Shown here piece by piece: positions 56,787 to 64,000 of a stretch of 64,000 nt of DNA (within the stretch, counting starts at the first letter, position 1; each line of letters opens with the position of its first letter). Both the position numbers and the translations under genes were made by a program. The notes below the pieces were generated by a model. It was not told the DNA's origin, did not search any database, and saw only the letters and a list, made by a program, of their open reading frames with translations. Origin of the DNA: Bog-473 sp963836605 (lineage in GTDB: Bacteria > Actinomycetota > Acidimicrobiia > Acidimicrobiales > RAAP-2); the NCBI GenBank assembly GCA_963836605.1, contig CAWIKB010000014.1, positions 248,001-312,000 of the forward strand. Direction: 5' to 3'.

Positions 56787-58339
56787 AGGGGCACGTTGCC
56801 GTGTTTGCGTCGGGGAAGCTCCTCGCGTTTGGAGGCCAGGATGTCCAGGCTGCGGCAGATGACGGCCCTGGTGTCGGCCGGGGAGATGACGTCGTCGACG
56901 TAGCCCCGCTCCGCCGCGAGGTAGGGGTTGGCGTAGCGCTCGGTGTACTCGTCGATCAACTCGGTACGGCGACTGGCCGGATCGGTGGCCTCGGCCAGCT
57001 CACGCCGGTAGACGATCTCGACGGCGCCGTTGGGGCCCATCACGGCCAGCTCGGCCGAAGGCCAGGCGAAGGCCAGGTCGGCGCCGATCGACTTCGAGTT
57101 CATGACGACGTAGGCCCCGCCGTAGGCCTTGCGGGTGATGATCTGGATGCGCGGCACGGTGGACTCGCAGTAGGCGTAGAGGAGTTTGGCCCCGTGGCGG
57201 ATGATGCCGCCGTACTCCTGGTCGGTCCCGGGCATGAAGCCGGGCACGTCGACGAAGGTCAGCAGCGGGATGTTGAAGGCGTCGCAGGTGCGCACGAAAC
57301 GGGATGCCTTCTCCGACGAGTCGATGTCGAGCACGCCGGCCAGCACGGCGGGTTGGTTGCCCACGATCCCGACCGCCCGGCCGCCCATCCGGGCGAACCC
57401 GCACGTGATCGACATGGCCCAGTGGCGATGGACCTCGAAGTAGTCGCCGTCGTCGACCACCGCCGCGATGATTCTCTTCATGTCGTAGGGCTGATTGGGC
57501 GAAGCCGGCATGAGGTCGATCAGTTCGGGCACCTGGCGGTCCGGCTCGTCGCCGGTCATCTCGAGCGGAGGCTCCTCCAGATTGTTCGAGGGCAGGAAGG
57601 AGAGCAGGTGACGCACGTCGTCGAGGCAGGCCTTCTCGTCGGGGGCCACGAAGGTGGCCACGCCGGACTTGGTGGCGTGGCTCATCGCACCTCCGAGCTC
57701 CTCGAGCGTGACATCCTCGCCGGTGACCGTCTTGACGACGTCGGGACCGGTGATGAACATGTGTGACGTCCCCTGGACCATGAAGATGAAGTCGGTCATG
57801 GCCGGCGAGTAGACGGCGCCGCCGGCGCAGGGACCGAGAATGACGCTGATCTGGGGGATGACCCCCGATGCGGTCACGTTGCGGTGGAAGATCCCCCCGT
57901 AGGAGTGGAGGGAGACCACGCCCTCTTGGATGCGCGCCCCGGCTCCGTCGTTGAGGCCGATCATGGGCACTCCGGTCGAGGCGGCCAGGTCCATCACCTT
58001 GTGGATCTTCTCGGCGAACACCTCGCCCAACGCGCCCCCGAACACGGTGAAGTCCTGGCTGAACACGCACACCCGCCGGCCGTCGATGGTCCCGAACCCG
58101 GTGACCACGCCGTCGGTGTAGGGACGGTTGTCCTCCAGGCCCATGCCGTGGGCCCGGTGGCGGGCCAGCATGTCCAGCTCCTGGAACGAGCCCTCGTCCA
58201 TGAGGTAGTCGATCCGCTCCCGGGCGGTCATCTTGCCCTTGCCGTGATGCCGCTCGACCGCCTTTTCGCTGCCGGCGTGCAAGGCCTGCTCCTTGCGGGC
58301 CGCCAGCTCTTCGAGGCGTTCGGACATCGAATGTTCCAT
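56783..58339 (-). CDS. Acyl-CoA (propionyl-CoA) carboxylase beta subunit
   Basis: Carboxyltransferase subunit that transfers CO2 from biotin to propionyl-CoA or acetyl-CoA. The 518-residue crotonase-fold protein has ARERIDYLMDEGSFQELDML, the oxyanion-hole GGIFHRNVTASGVIPQISVI, GPCAGGAVYSPAMTDFIFMV and, in the C-terminal half, DVPGFMPGTDQEYGGIIRHG and RKAYGGAYVVMNSKSIGADL. ATG 58339 is fixed by TAGCCT 8 nt upstream. The biotin-carrying alpha subunit is not in the window. Next to the mutase, propionyl-CoA to methylmalonyl-CoA is the likely main reaction. Confidence 0.93.
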   Translation of the reverse strand: MEHSMSERLEELAARKEQALHAGSEKAVERHHGKGKMTARERIDYLMDEGSFQELDMLARHRAHGMGLEDNRPYTDGVVTGFGTIDGRRVCVFSQDFTVFGGALGEVFAEKIHKVMDLAASTGVPMIGLNDGAGARIQEGVVSLHSYGGIFHRNVTASGVIPQISVILGPCAGGAVYSPAMTDFIFMVQGTSHMFITGPDVVKTVTGEDVTLEELGGAMSHATKSGVATFVAPDEKACLDDVRHLLSFLPSNNLEEPPLEMTGDEPDRQVPELIDLMPASPNQPYDMKRIIAAVVDDGDYFEVHRHWAMSITCGFARMGGRAVGIVGNQPAVLAGVLDIDSSEKASRFVRTCDAFNIPLLTFVDVPGFMPGTDQEYGGIIRHGAKLLYAYCESTVPRIQIITRKAYGGAYVVMNSKSIGADLAFAWPSAELAVMGPNGAVEIVYRRELAEATDPASRRTELIDEYTERYANPYLAAERGYVDDVISPADTRAVICRSLDILASKREELPRRKHGNVPL

Positions 58340-58347
58340 GGAGATGC

Positions 58348-58353
58348 AGGCTA
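58348..58353 (-). promoter_or_regulatory. -10 hexamer TAGCCT, leaderless start of the acyl-CoA carboxylase unit
   Basis: TAGCCT ends 8 nt before ATG 58339, and the operon continues through the small partner and DUF4031 gene. Confidence 0.5.
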
Positions 58354-58506
58354 ACGCTCCGCATCCCCGCGCCGGAATTCGACCGTAAGGTCCGAAACGA
58401 GAGCGTGTTCTACCTCCAGGCACCTCACCGGTACCGACCAGCGACGAATTCGGAATGGCGGCGGGCGGGAGCTCCCGCTCAAAAGGGACCAGAGGGGGCG
58501 ATTGAC

Positions 58507-59334
58507 GTGGCGCTTCTGCAAGTAGCCGAAGCCGAGGTCCGATTCGGAGGCGTGCACGCCCTGCGCGGCGTCGACCTCGAGGTCGATCCGGGCGCGGTCA
58601 CCGGCCTGATCGGGCCCAACGGCGCCGGCAAGACGACGCTGTTCAACGCCATCTGCGGCCTGCAGTCCCTCAACCGGGGACGGGTTTCCTTCGACGGAAG
58701 GAACCTGGACGGCCTGCGCCCCCACAAGCGGGCGCGCCTGGGCATCGCCCGCACCTTTCAACGGCTCGAAGTGTTCGGCTCCCTCTCGGTGCGTGAGAAC
58801 GTCCTGGCCGCGGCGGAAATCAGGCGGCGCTGGTCGGGCGACCGGACCTCGGCCCGCCTCAACGCCGACGCGGTCCTCACCCTGATCGGACTCACCCCGT
58901 TGGCGGACCGGTCGGCCGACACGCTGCCCACGGGCCAGGCCCGGCTCCTCGAGCTGGCCCGGGCCCTGGCCACCAAGCCCCGCCTCCTCCTCCTGGACGA
59001 GCCGTCCTCGGGGTTGAGCGACACCGAGAGCGATGAGCTCGGCAGCCTCCTCTGCCAGCTGGCCGGGGCGGGCATGGCGGTGCTGCTGGTCGAACACGAC
59101 ATGGAGCTCGTCATGCGCATCTGCTCGCGGATCAACGTGCTCGATTTCGGTTCGGTCCTGACCGTCGGGACCCCGGCGGATATCCGTTCCGACGAGCGGG
59201 TGCGGGCCGCCTACCTCGGCGCCGTGGACGATCCCGAGGAAGAGGCGGCCGAGCCACCGGCGGCCACCGCCCGGGTCGCCGCCACCCCGTTCGAGGACAC
59301 CGCTCCGGTGCCGGTCGGAGCCGTCGATGGCTGA
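58507..59334 (+). CDS. livG: Branched-chain amino acid-type ABC transporter ATPase (LivG-like)
   Basis: ATP-binding subunit of a LIV-type importer. Walker A is GPNGAGKTT, Q-loop ARTFQRLEVFGSLSV, and Walker B RLLLLDEPSSGL. The signature helix reads LPTGQARLLELARAL rather than the usual LSYGQQR, a divergent LSGGQ. The H-loop is VEHDMELVM. A ~45-residue Ala/Pro/Glu-rich tail follows the domain. GTG 58507 is chosen with AGAGGGGGCGA upstream; the frame is open further up but lacks a start signal. It overlaps livF by 8 nt. Confidence 0.92.
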   Translation: MALLQVAEAEVRFGGVHALRGVDLEVDPGAVTGLIGPNGAGKTTLFNAICGLQSLNRGRVSFDGRNLDGLRPHKRARLGIARTFQRLEVFGSLSVRENVLAAAEIRRRWSGDRTSARLNADAVLTLIGLTPLADRSADTLPTGQARLLELARALATKPRLLLLDEPSSGLSDTESDELGSLLCQLAGAGMAVLLVEHDMELVMRICSRINVLDFGSVLTVGTPADIRSDERVRAAYLGAVDDPEEEAAEPPAATARVAATPFEDTAPVPVGAVDG

Positions 59335-60064
59335 TCACAGTGGTGAGGAGGTGGTCGAGCCGCCCGTCCTCGAGCTGCGGCGCGTGCATGCCTCCTACGG
59401 GCAGATCGAGGTGCTGCACGGGATCGATCTCGCCGTCGACACCGGAGGCGTGCTGGCCCTGTTGGGGCCCAACGGCGCCGGGAAATCGACCACCCTGCGG
59501 GTGGCCAGCGGGCAGATGGCGCCGACCTCGGGGTGCTTCCACGTGCTGGGGCGGCACGTCAACGGCATCAGGGCGGACGCGTTGTCCCGCGCCGGCTTGT
59601 GCACCCTGCCGGAGGGGCGGGGCATCTTCCCCAATCTCACGGTGACCGAGAACCTGCGGCTGATGACCTTCGGCGGCGCGTCACGGTCGACGGTCGAGGA
59701 GCGGGCCTTCGCCCGCTTCCCCCGCCTGGCCGAACGACGGACCCAGGTGGCCGGGACCCTGTCCGGAGGCGAGCAGCAGATGCTGGCCATGGCGCGCACG
59801 CTCTGCGTCGAGCCGGCGGTGCTCCTCCTCGACGAGATCTCCATGGGCCTGGCCCCGATGATCGTGGCCGAGCTGTACGAGTTGGTGGCCCAGATCGCGG
59901 CCGAGGGCGTCGCCGTGATTCTGGCCGAGCAGTTCGCGTCCACGGCCCTGGGCGTGGCCTCCCACGTCGCCGTCGTGGTCCAGGGTCGCATCGTCGCCTC
60001 CGGTACGCCCGGCGATCTCCCCCCGGACCTGGCCGACGCCTACCTGGGAGGGGCGGCAGCATGA
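59327..60064 (+). CDS. livF: Branched-chain amino acid-type ABC transporter ATPase (LivF-like)
   Basis: Second ATPase of the importer, 245 residues. Walker A GPNGAGKST, LPEGRGIFPNLTVTENL after the Q-loop, a canonical signature GTLSGGEQQMLAMARTL, Walker B VLLLDEISMGLAP (Glu-Ile instead of Glu-Pro) and a weak H-loop region LAEQFAST where the switch His is replaced by Phe or Gln, as is usual in LivF. ATG 59327 lies inside the livG end, and the stop overlaps the next ATG (ATGA), so all are translationally coupled. Confidence 0.92.
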   Translation: MADHSGEEVVEPPVLELRRVHASYGQIEVLHGIDLAVDTGGVLALLGPNGAGKSTTLRVASGQMAPTSGCFHVLGRHVNGIRADALSRAGLCTLPEGRGIFPNLTVTENLRLMTFGGASRSTVEERAFARFPRLAERRTQVAGTLSGGEQQMLAMARTLCVEPAVLLLDEISMGLAPMIVAELYELVAQIAAEGVAVILAEQFASTALGVASHVAVVVQGRIVASGTPGDLPPDLADAYLGGAAA

Positions 60065-61713
60065 CGGCGAGGCGCTACGGCGCCCACCGGCGGACCGCGT
60101 TGTCGGCCCTCTCGGCGGCGCTGCTCCTGGGCGGCGGCACGGCCCTGGGTGTCGGCGCCCTGGTGGGCGGCCCGGCCGGGGCCGACACCACCCTGGGCGG
60201 GTTCACCGTGTCCGCGTTGGCCGAAGGCTCGACGGCCCAGTACGAGCAGCCCAACTTTCCCGTTCCTTCCACGCCGTCGCTCGAGTTCGACGAGGGCTAC
60301 GCCGCCACCAGCGACAACTACGGCCCGACCGGCAGTGCCGTGGCCTCCACCATCTACCCCGGCCAGGTGGTGGCCAACGCGGGCCCCGAACTGGCACTCC
60401 TGGTGCCCGGCGCGCCGCTGCCCCCGGCGCCCGTGTGGCCGGTCGACGCCATCAGCAGCTACCCCTCGTCGCCCAACACGGCATCGCAGGATCAACCGGG
60501 CGTCAACATGGACGCCTCCTCCACGGCCGACGCCAACACGGCCTCGGCCAGCCTCGGCGACAATGCGCCGGCCGCCGGCGCCGTCGGTTCGTCCGGCGGA
60601 GGCGGCTCCGGCGGCAGCGGCAGCGGCACCGGTGGTGCCGGGAGCCTGCCCAAGACCCCCGACGCCACCAGCGCGCTCGGGGCACTGAGCAGCCTCGCGG
60701 CGGGATCGTCGGGGGCGAGCCCCGGGAACCCGCTCGGGTCGGCCTCGTCCCTCATCGGCATCGGCTTCAGCTCGGGCACCTCGACCTCGGGAGCCAGCGG
60801 CGGCGCCGCCACCGCCAGCGCCACCGCCACCGACTCGGGCGTCTCGATCCTGGGCGGCCTGATCACCATCGGCGGGGTGACCTCGACCGCCAAGGCCATC
60901 TCGGACGGCACGACGGGGTCGGTGACCGGTTCGACCGTGCTCACCGGCGTGAATGTGGCCGGCGAGGCCGTCACCATTGACGGGAGCGGTATCCACGCCG
61001 CCGGCTCGGGCACACCGGCCATTCCCATCTCGTCCCTCAACTCCACCCTGAGCCAGCTGGGTGTCAGCCTCACCCTCACCAATCCCACCGACACGGTGAA
61101 CGGACCCTCGGCCAGCCGCACCCTGGACGGCCTCAAGATCGCCATCGATCTGACCACCCTCGACAACGCGGCCAACCAGGCCGCCGCCGCGCTGCCGTCG
61201 TCGTTGACCTCGAACCTCCCGTTGGCCGTGCCGAACAAGCAGCTGCTCACCCTGGACCTGGGCACCGTGACGGTCAGCTCGGCCGCCGCCCCCGGCTTCA
61301 ACTCGCCCAGCGGGAACAGCGGTTCGGCGGGGGCCGGCGCGGCCGGGAGCGGTGACGGGGGCACGCCCGGCTCCCCGGGCACCGACGCCAGCCTCGGCAC
61401 CACCGGCAACACCGGCGCCGTGCCGGCCGGCACCGCGGGCACTTCGGGTAACAACCCGGGCGGCAACAGCTCGACGACCGCCGGCAAGGACTCGAGCCAA
61501 CCGGCTTCGGCCATCACGCCCATCTTCACCGGGATCGGCGCCGGCTTCGTGCTCCTGGGGCTCCTGGCGGCTGCCGCGCTGGCCTACGGCTACAAGCGGG
61601 TCGACGACGCCACCGAGCTGGTCGGACCGGTGTGCGCCGACGGGGATCCGCTCAGCGCCCGCTTCCTCGACGGCGACGATTCCATCACTGACGCAGGAGG
61701 TACGGGCTCATGA
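60061..61713 (+). CDS. Unknown secreted, C-terminally membrane-anchored protein in the ABC importer operon
   Basis: Not recognised as a named family. The 550-residue product has a signal peptide (TALSALSAALLLGGGTALGV, cleavage near GPAGAD), an extracytoplasmic region with low-complexity Gly/Ser/Thr linkers (GSSGGGGSGGSGSGTGGAGS), a beta-rich domain (GLITIGGVTSTAKAISDGTT, GVNVAGEAVTIDGSGIHA, LKIAIDLTTLDNAANQAAAA), a second linker, one membrane helix (PIFTGIGAGFVLLGLLAAAA) and a short acidic cytoplasmic tail. It starts within the livF stop (ATGA) and itself overlaps the next gene by 4 nt. Its place suggests an accessory or surface part of the importer. Confidence 0.8.
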   Translation: MTARRYGAHRRTALSALSAALLLGGGTALGVGALVGGPAGADTTLGGFTVSALAEGSTAQYEQPNFPVPSTPSLEFDEGYAATSDNYGPTGSAVASTIYPGQVVANAGPELALLVPGAPLPPAPVWPVDAISSYPSSPNTASQDQPGVNMDASSTADANTASASLGDNAPAAGAVGSSGGGGSGGSGSGTGGAGSLPKTPDATSALGALSSLAAGSSGASPGNPLGSASSLIGIGFSSGTSTSGASGGAATASATATDSGVSILGGLITIGGVTSTAKAISDGTTGSVTGSTVLTGVNVAGEAVTIDGSGIHAAGSGTPAIPISSLNSTLSQLGVSLTLTNPTDTVNGPSASRTLDGLKIAIDLTTLDNAANQAAAALPSSLTSNLPLAVPNKQLLTLDLGTVTVSSAAAPGFNSPSGNSGSAGAGAAGSGDGGTPGSPGTDASLGTTGNTGAVPAGTAGTSGNNPGGNSSTTAGKDSSQPASAITPIFTGIGAGFVLLGLLAAAALAYGYKRVDDATELVGPVCADGDPLSARFLDGDDSITDAGGTGS

Positions 61714-62267
61714 AGCTCTCCGGAGGTTCGAAATCGTCCGACCCGTTGGACTTTCGACGGGTGAGCGGATCACCGGGAGTCGAGGGGCCCGAGAGCTCCG
61801 AGCGAGCCGAGATGACCGGCGCCAGTGTGGCCGGAGCCCATGCCGCGACGCCGGTCCCCGGGCGCCTCAAGCGGCTGGCCGCCGCGGTGGACGGCGTCCG
61901 CCACGGGCGCAACGACCGCAAGCTCCGCAAGATCATGCAACAGCTGGGCATGCTGACCGTCGGGTTCGGCTTCGTCTGCCTCCTGCTCGGGTGGTACGGG
62001 GCGTCGCACAGCCCGTACCTCTACCAGGAGATCCCGTACCTGATCTCGGGTGGCCTGCTCGGGGTGGCGCTGGTCATCGGCGGCGGCGTGCTGGTGGCCT
62101 CCGCGTGGAACCTGCGCCAGGTCGAAGAGGAGCGGCGCAACGCTTTGGCCATCGTCCGTTCGGTCGATCGGCTCGAGCGCATCTTGCGCACGCTGAATGA
62201 GGAGCGGAGCGAATATCAGAATGGCGACCGTCAGAGCGGCGAGCATCAGATGCAGGAGCAGAACTAG
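61710..62267 (+). CDS. Unknown two-helix membrane protein in the ABC importer operon
   Basis: A 185-residue protein: a charged cytoplasmic N-terminus (residues 1-~78), two membrane helices (MLTVGFGFVCLLLGWYGAS and GGLLGVALVIGGGVLVASA) joined by HSPYLYQEIPYLIS, and a C-terminal coiled-coil-like helix (NLRQVEEERRNALAIVRSVD, RLERILRTLNEERSEYQ). Both ends would face the cytoplasm. ATG 61710 overlaps the upstream stop (ATGA). No family recognised; the coiled coil could contact the ATPases or mediate oligomerisation (inference). Confidence 0.8.
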   Translation: MKLSGGSKSSDPLDFRRVSGSPGVEGPESSERAEMTGASVAGAHAATPVPGRLKRLAAAVDGVRHGRNDRKLRKIMQQLGMLTVGFGFVCLLLGWYGASHSPYLYQEIPYLISGGLLGVALVIGGGVLVASAWNLRQVEEERRNALAIVRSVDRLERILRTLNEERSEYQNGDRQSGEHQMQEQN

Positions 62268-62271
62268 GCCC

Positions 62272-63777
62272 GTGGCACTGCGCAGCAGAAAGTCCAGCGG
62301 AGGCACGCCCCGGTCCCGGATCGCCGTGGCGGCGGCGATGTCGGTGCTGATGCTGCTGGCAACCGCCTGTGGTTCACGCTTGAGCGGCAATCAAGCCGCC
62401 CTGGCCAAGCAGGCCTCGGGCGCCAGCGGCGCCGGCGGGGTGGCCGGCACGGGATCGGGACCAGGCTTTAGCGCGGCAGCCGGTCCGGCCGGTGGCAGCG
62501 CCGGCACCGGCGGCAGTGCCGGGACGGCCGGGAGCGCCGGGAGCGCGGGGACTTCCGGAGCGGCCGGGGGCACGGCCCCGGCCTCCGCAACCGCTCCCTG
62601 CGGCACGGACGGGAACCAGACGCCGGCCGGCGGCAACGGTGGGGCCACGGCGACCGGGGTCACCGCCTCGACCATCACCGTGGGCAACATCGCCAGCATC
62701 AGCGGGGTGGCACCGGGACTGACGCAGAGCGCCCAGCAGGCCACCGAGGCCTGGGCCGCCTACGTCAACAGCACGGGCGGGATCTGCGGGCGCCAGATCA
62801 AGGTCACGCCCTTCGACGACGGCAACACCTCGTCCACCAACTATGCCGATGCCGAACAGGCCTGCTCGGGTGCGTTCGCCATGGTGGGCAGCGCCTCCGG
62901 CTTCGATGACGGGTCGGCCCAGGCGGTGGGCTCCTGCGGCATTCCCGACATGGCGGCCGAAGTCTCGACGGCGGCGGCCGGAGGGACGGCGGACATCTTC
63001 GGCGCCAGTCCCGGCAACGACCACTACTGGCCGCTCGGGCCGGCCAACTACATCAAGGCCACCTACCCGGGCGCCGTCCAGCACGCCGCCATGATCTACC
63101 TCAACGTCTCGGCCACCCAGAGCCAGGCGGCCCACGAGGTGGCGGCGTACCAGAGCGTCGGGTTCAACTACGTCTACAACCAGTCCACCACGCCGACCAA
63201 CGCCAACTACGCGTCCAACGTCCAGGCCATGCAGAGCGCGGGGGCGCAGTACGTCACCGAGTACTCCGACGACTCATCGGCCGAGCGCCTGCTCCAGGCC
63301 ATGCAGCAGGCCAACTTCGCCCCCCAGGTGGTGGACTGGTTCTCCGAGGAGTACAACCCGGGCTTCGCCAGCCAGACGGCGCCCGAATCCAACGGCGACC
63401 TGGTGCTGATGTCGGCCACCGACGCCTACGAGGAGGCCGGCTCCAACCCGGGCATGCAGCTCTTCTTGAGCTGGTTGAACCGGGTCGCCCCCGGAGCCAC
63501 CCATGACATCTTCGGGATCCTGGCCTGGTCGGCCGGCCTGGCCTTCGAACAGGCGGCCAAGGCGGTCGGACCGAACCTGACCCGGCCGGCGCTGATCAGC
63601 CAGCTCCAGAAGATCACCAGCTGGACCGGCGGCGGCATCACCCCGACCGTCAACATCGGCCAGAAGATCCCGTCCCAGTGCTTCGCCTATTTCAAGATCG
63701 AGAACGGCGCCTTCCAACGCGCCTACCCGAGCGCGCCCAACTCATTCGACTGCAACAGCGGCTTCTTCCAGTACTAG
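62272..63777 (+). CDS. ABC transporter substrate-binding lipoprotein (LivK/leucine-binding type)
   Basis: Type I periplasmic-binding-protein lipoprotein, 501 residues. The signal ends in the lipobox LLATACGS. A long Gly/Ala/Ser linker (~residues 45-110) tethers the domain, which begins TASTITVGNIASISGVAPGL and continues with GGICGRQIKVTPFDDGN, FAMVGSASGFDDGSAQAVGS and HDIFGILAWSAGLAFEQA. Six or more cysteines in the domain suggest disulfides. GTG 62272 begins 4 bp after the preceding stop, with AGGAG at 62253-62257. Ligand could be a branched-chain amino acid, amide or urea; not decidable. Confidence 0.9.
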   Translation: MALRSRKSSGGTPRSRIAVAAAMSVLMLLATACGSRLSGNQAALAKQASGASGAGGVAGTGSGPGFSAAAGPAGGSAGTGGSAGTAGSAGSAGTSGAAGGTAPASATAPCGTDGNQTPAGGNGGATATGVTASTITVGNIASISGVAPGLTQSAQQATEAWAAYVNSTGGICGRQIKVTPFDDGNTSSTNYADAEQACSGAFAMVGSASGFDDGSAQAVGSCGIPDMAAEVSTAAAGGTADIFGASPGNDHYWPLGPANYIKATYPGAVQHAAMIYLNVSATQSQAAHEVAAYQSVGFNYVYNQSTTPTNANYASNVQAMQSAGAQYVTEYSDDSSAERLLQAMQQANFAPQVVDWFSEEYNPGFASQTAPESNGDLVLMSATDAYEEAGSNPGMQLFLSWLNRVAPGATHDIFGILAWSAGLAFEQAAKAVGPNLTRPALISQLQKITSWTGGGITPTVNIGQKIPSQCFAYFKIENGAFQRAYPSAPNSFDCNSGFFQY

Positions 63778-63785
63778 GCCGGGTC

Positions 63786-64000
63786 ATGCACGAGTTCCTC
63801 GAGTTCACCATCATCGGCATCGTTCTCGGGTCGGCCTATGCCGTGGCGGCCAGCGGCCTGGTGGTGACCTATGCCACCTCGGGGATCTTCAACATCGCGC
63901 ACGGGGCCATCGGGATGTTCATGGCCTTCGTCTACTGGCAGCTCCTGGTGCCCTGGCACATCCCGGCCGGGCTGGCCTTCGTGGTCACCGTCTTCATCGT
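63786..64000 (+). CDS. livH: Branched-chain amino acid-type ABC permease (LivH-like), 5' part
   Basis: The window ends inside this gene. The visible 71 residues show the typical LivH start: FTIIGIVLGSAYAVAASGLV as the first membrane helix, VTYATSGIFNIAHGAIGMFM with the conserved FN-AHGA motif, and a second helix. ATG 63786 is 8 bp after the binding-protein stop. LivM is expected downstream or fused. Confidence 0.88.
   Translation, partial: MHEFLEFTIIGIVLGSAYAVAASGLVVTYATSGIFNIAHGAIGMFMAFVYWQLLVPWHIPAGLAFVVTVFI

Noticed and set aside
59533..60060. In-frame upstream extension of the unknown secreted protein
   Set aside because: It overlaps livF completely; the ATG at 60061, in the ATGA overlap and followed by a signal peptide, is the natural start.

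Overview
The window is high-GC bacterial chromosome with actinobacterial gene content and order: an SRP RNA beside dnaX, a MarP-type serine protease, an MptB-like mannosyltransferase, the tRNA-Thr/tRNA-Met/rpmG/tRNA-Trp/secE/nusG/rplKAJL/rpoBC block, and an acyl-CoA carboxylase beta subunit with a small partner. Protein character and the very frequent leaderless start signals fit Acidimicrobiia best; that class assignment is an inference. I see no phage, insertion sequence, CRISPR array or plasmid function, so this is core chromosome.

Layout. 0-6.7 kb: the end of an aldehyde dehydrogenase, a propeller lipoprotein, MarP, a GH15 glycosidase and an MBL-fold hydrolase. 6.7-13.5 kb: two tRNA-Ser genes flanking tadA, SRP RNA, dnaX-recR-asd, phoU and rmuC. 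13.6-20.3 kb: an addB-addA-like recombination helicase/nuclease pair whose reading frames are heavily broken. 20.4-28.8 kb: an unknown membrane-anchored protein, citrate synthase, TesB thioesterase, GH1 glycosidase, GtrA, YajQ, tRNA-Tyr, MptB and a GNAT enzyme. 28.9-41.1 kb: the transcription/translation block ending in rpoC. 41.2-44 kb: sulfate activation (cysD and a cysN-cysC fusion). 44.1-58.3 kb: crotonyl-CoA carboxylase/reductase, acyl-CoA epimerase, thiolase, 3-hydroxyacyl-CoA dehydrogenase, a B12-dependent acyl-CoA mutase and acyl-CoA carboxylase, interspersed with aspartokinase, two cyclophilins and small genes. 58.5-64 kb: a branched-chain-amino-acid-type ABC importer operon that also carries two unrecognised envelope proteins and runs off the window end.

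How it works together. The 46-58 kb genes supply most steps of the ethylmalonyl-CoA pathway for assimilating acetyl-CoA: condensation, reduction, reductive carboxylation, epimerisation, mutation of the carbon skeleton and propionyl-CoA carboxylation. asd and ask feed lysine, threonine and methionine synthesis, and cysD/cysNC supply APS and PAPS. The livG-livF-unknown-unknown-binding protein-livH series is tightly coupled by short overlaps and probably acts as one envelope system.

Two global properties matter to the reader. First, about nineteen genes start 6-9 nt after a TANNNT hexamer with no ribosome binding site, which indicates leaderless transcripts and fixes many start codons. Second, the sequence contains frame breaks in genes that must work (rpoC, dnaX, cysD), some in G homopolymers. 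Isolated frame breaks should therefore be read as probable base-calling errors; the cluster at 13.3-18.6 kb is far denser and needs separate explanation.
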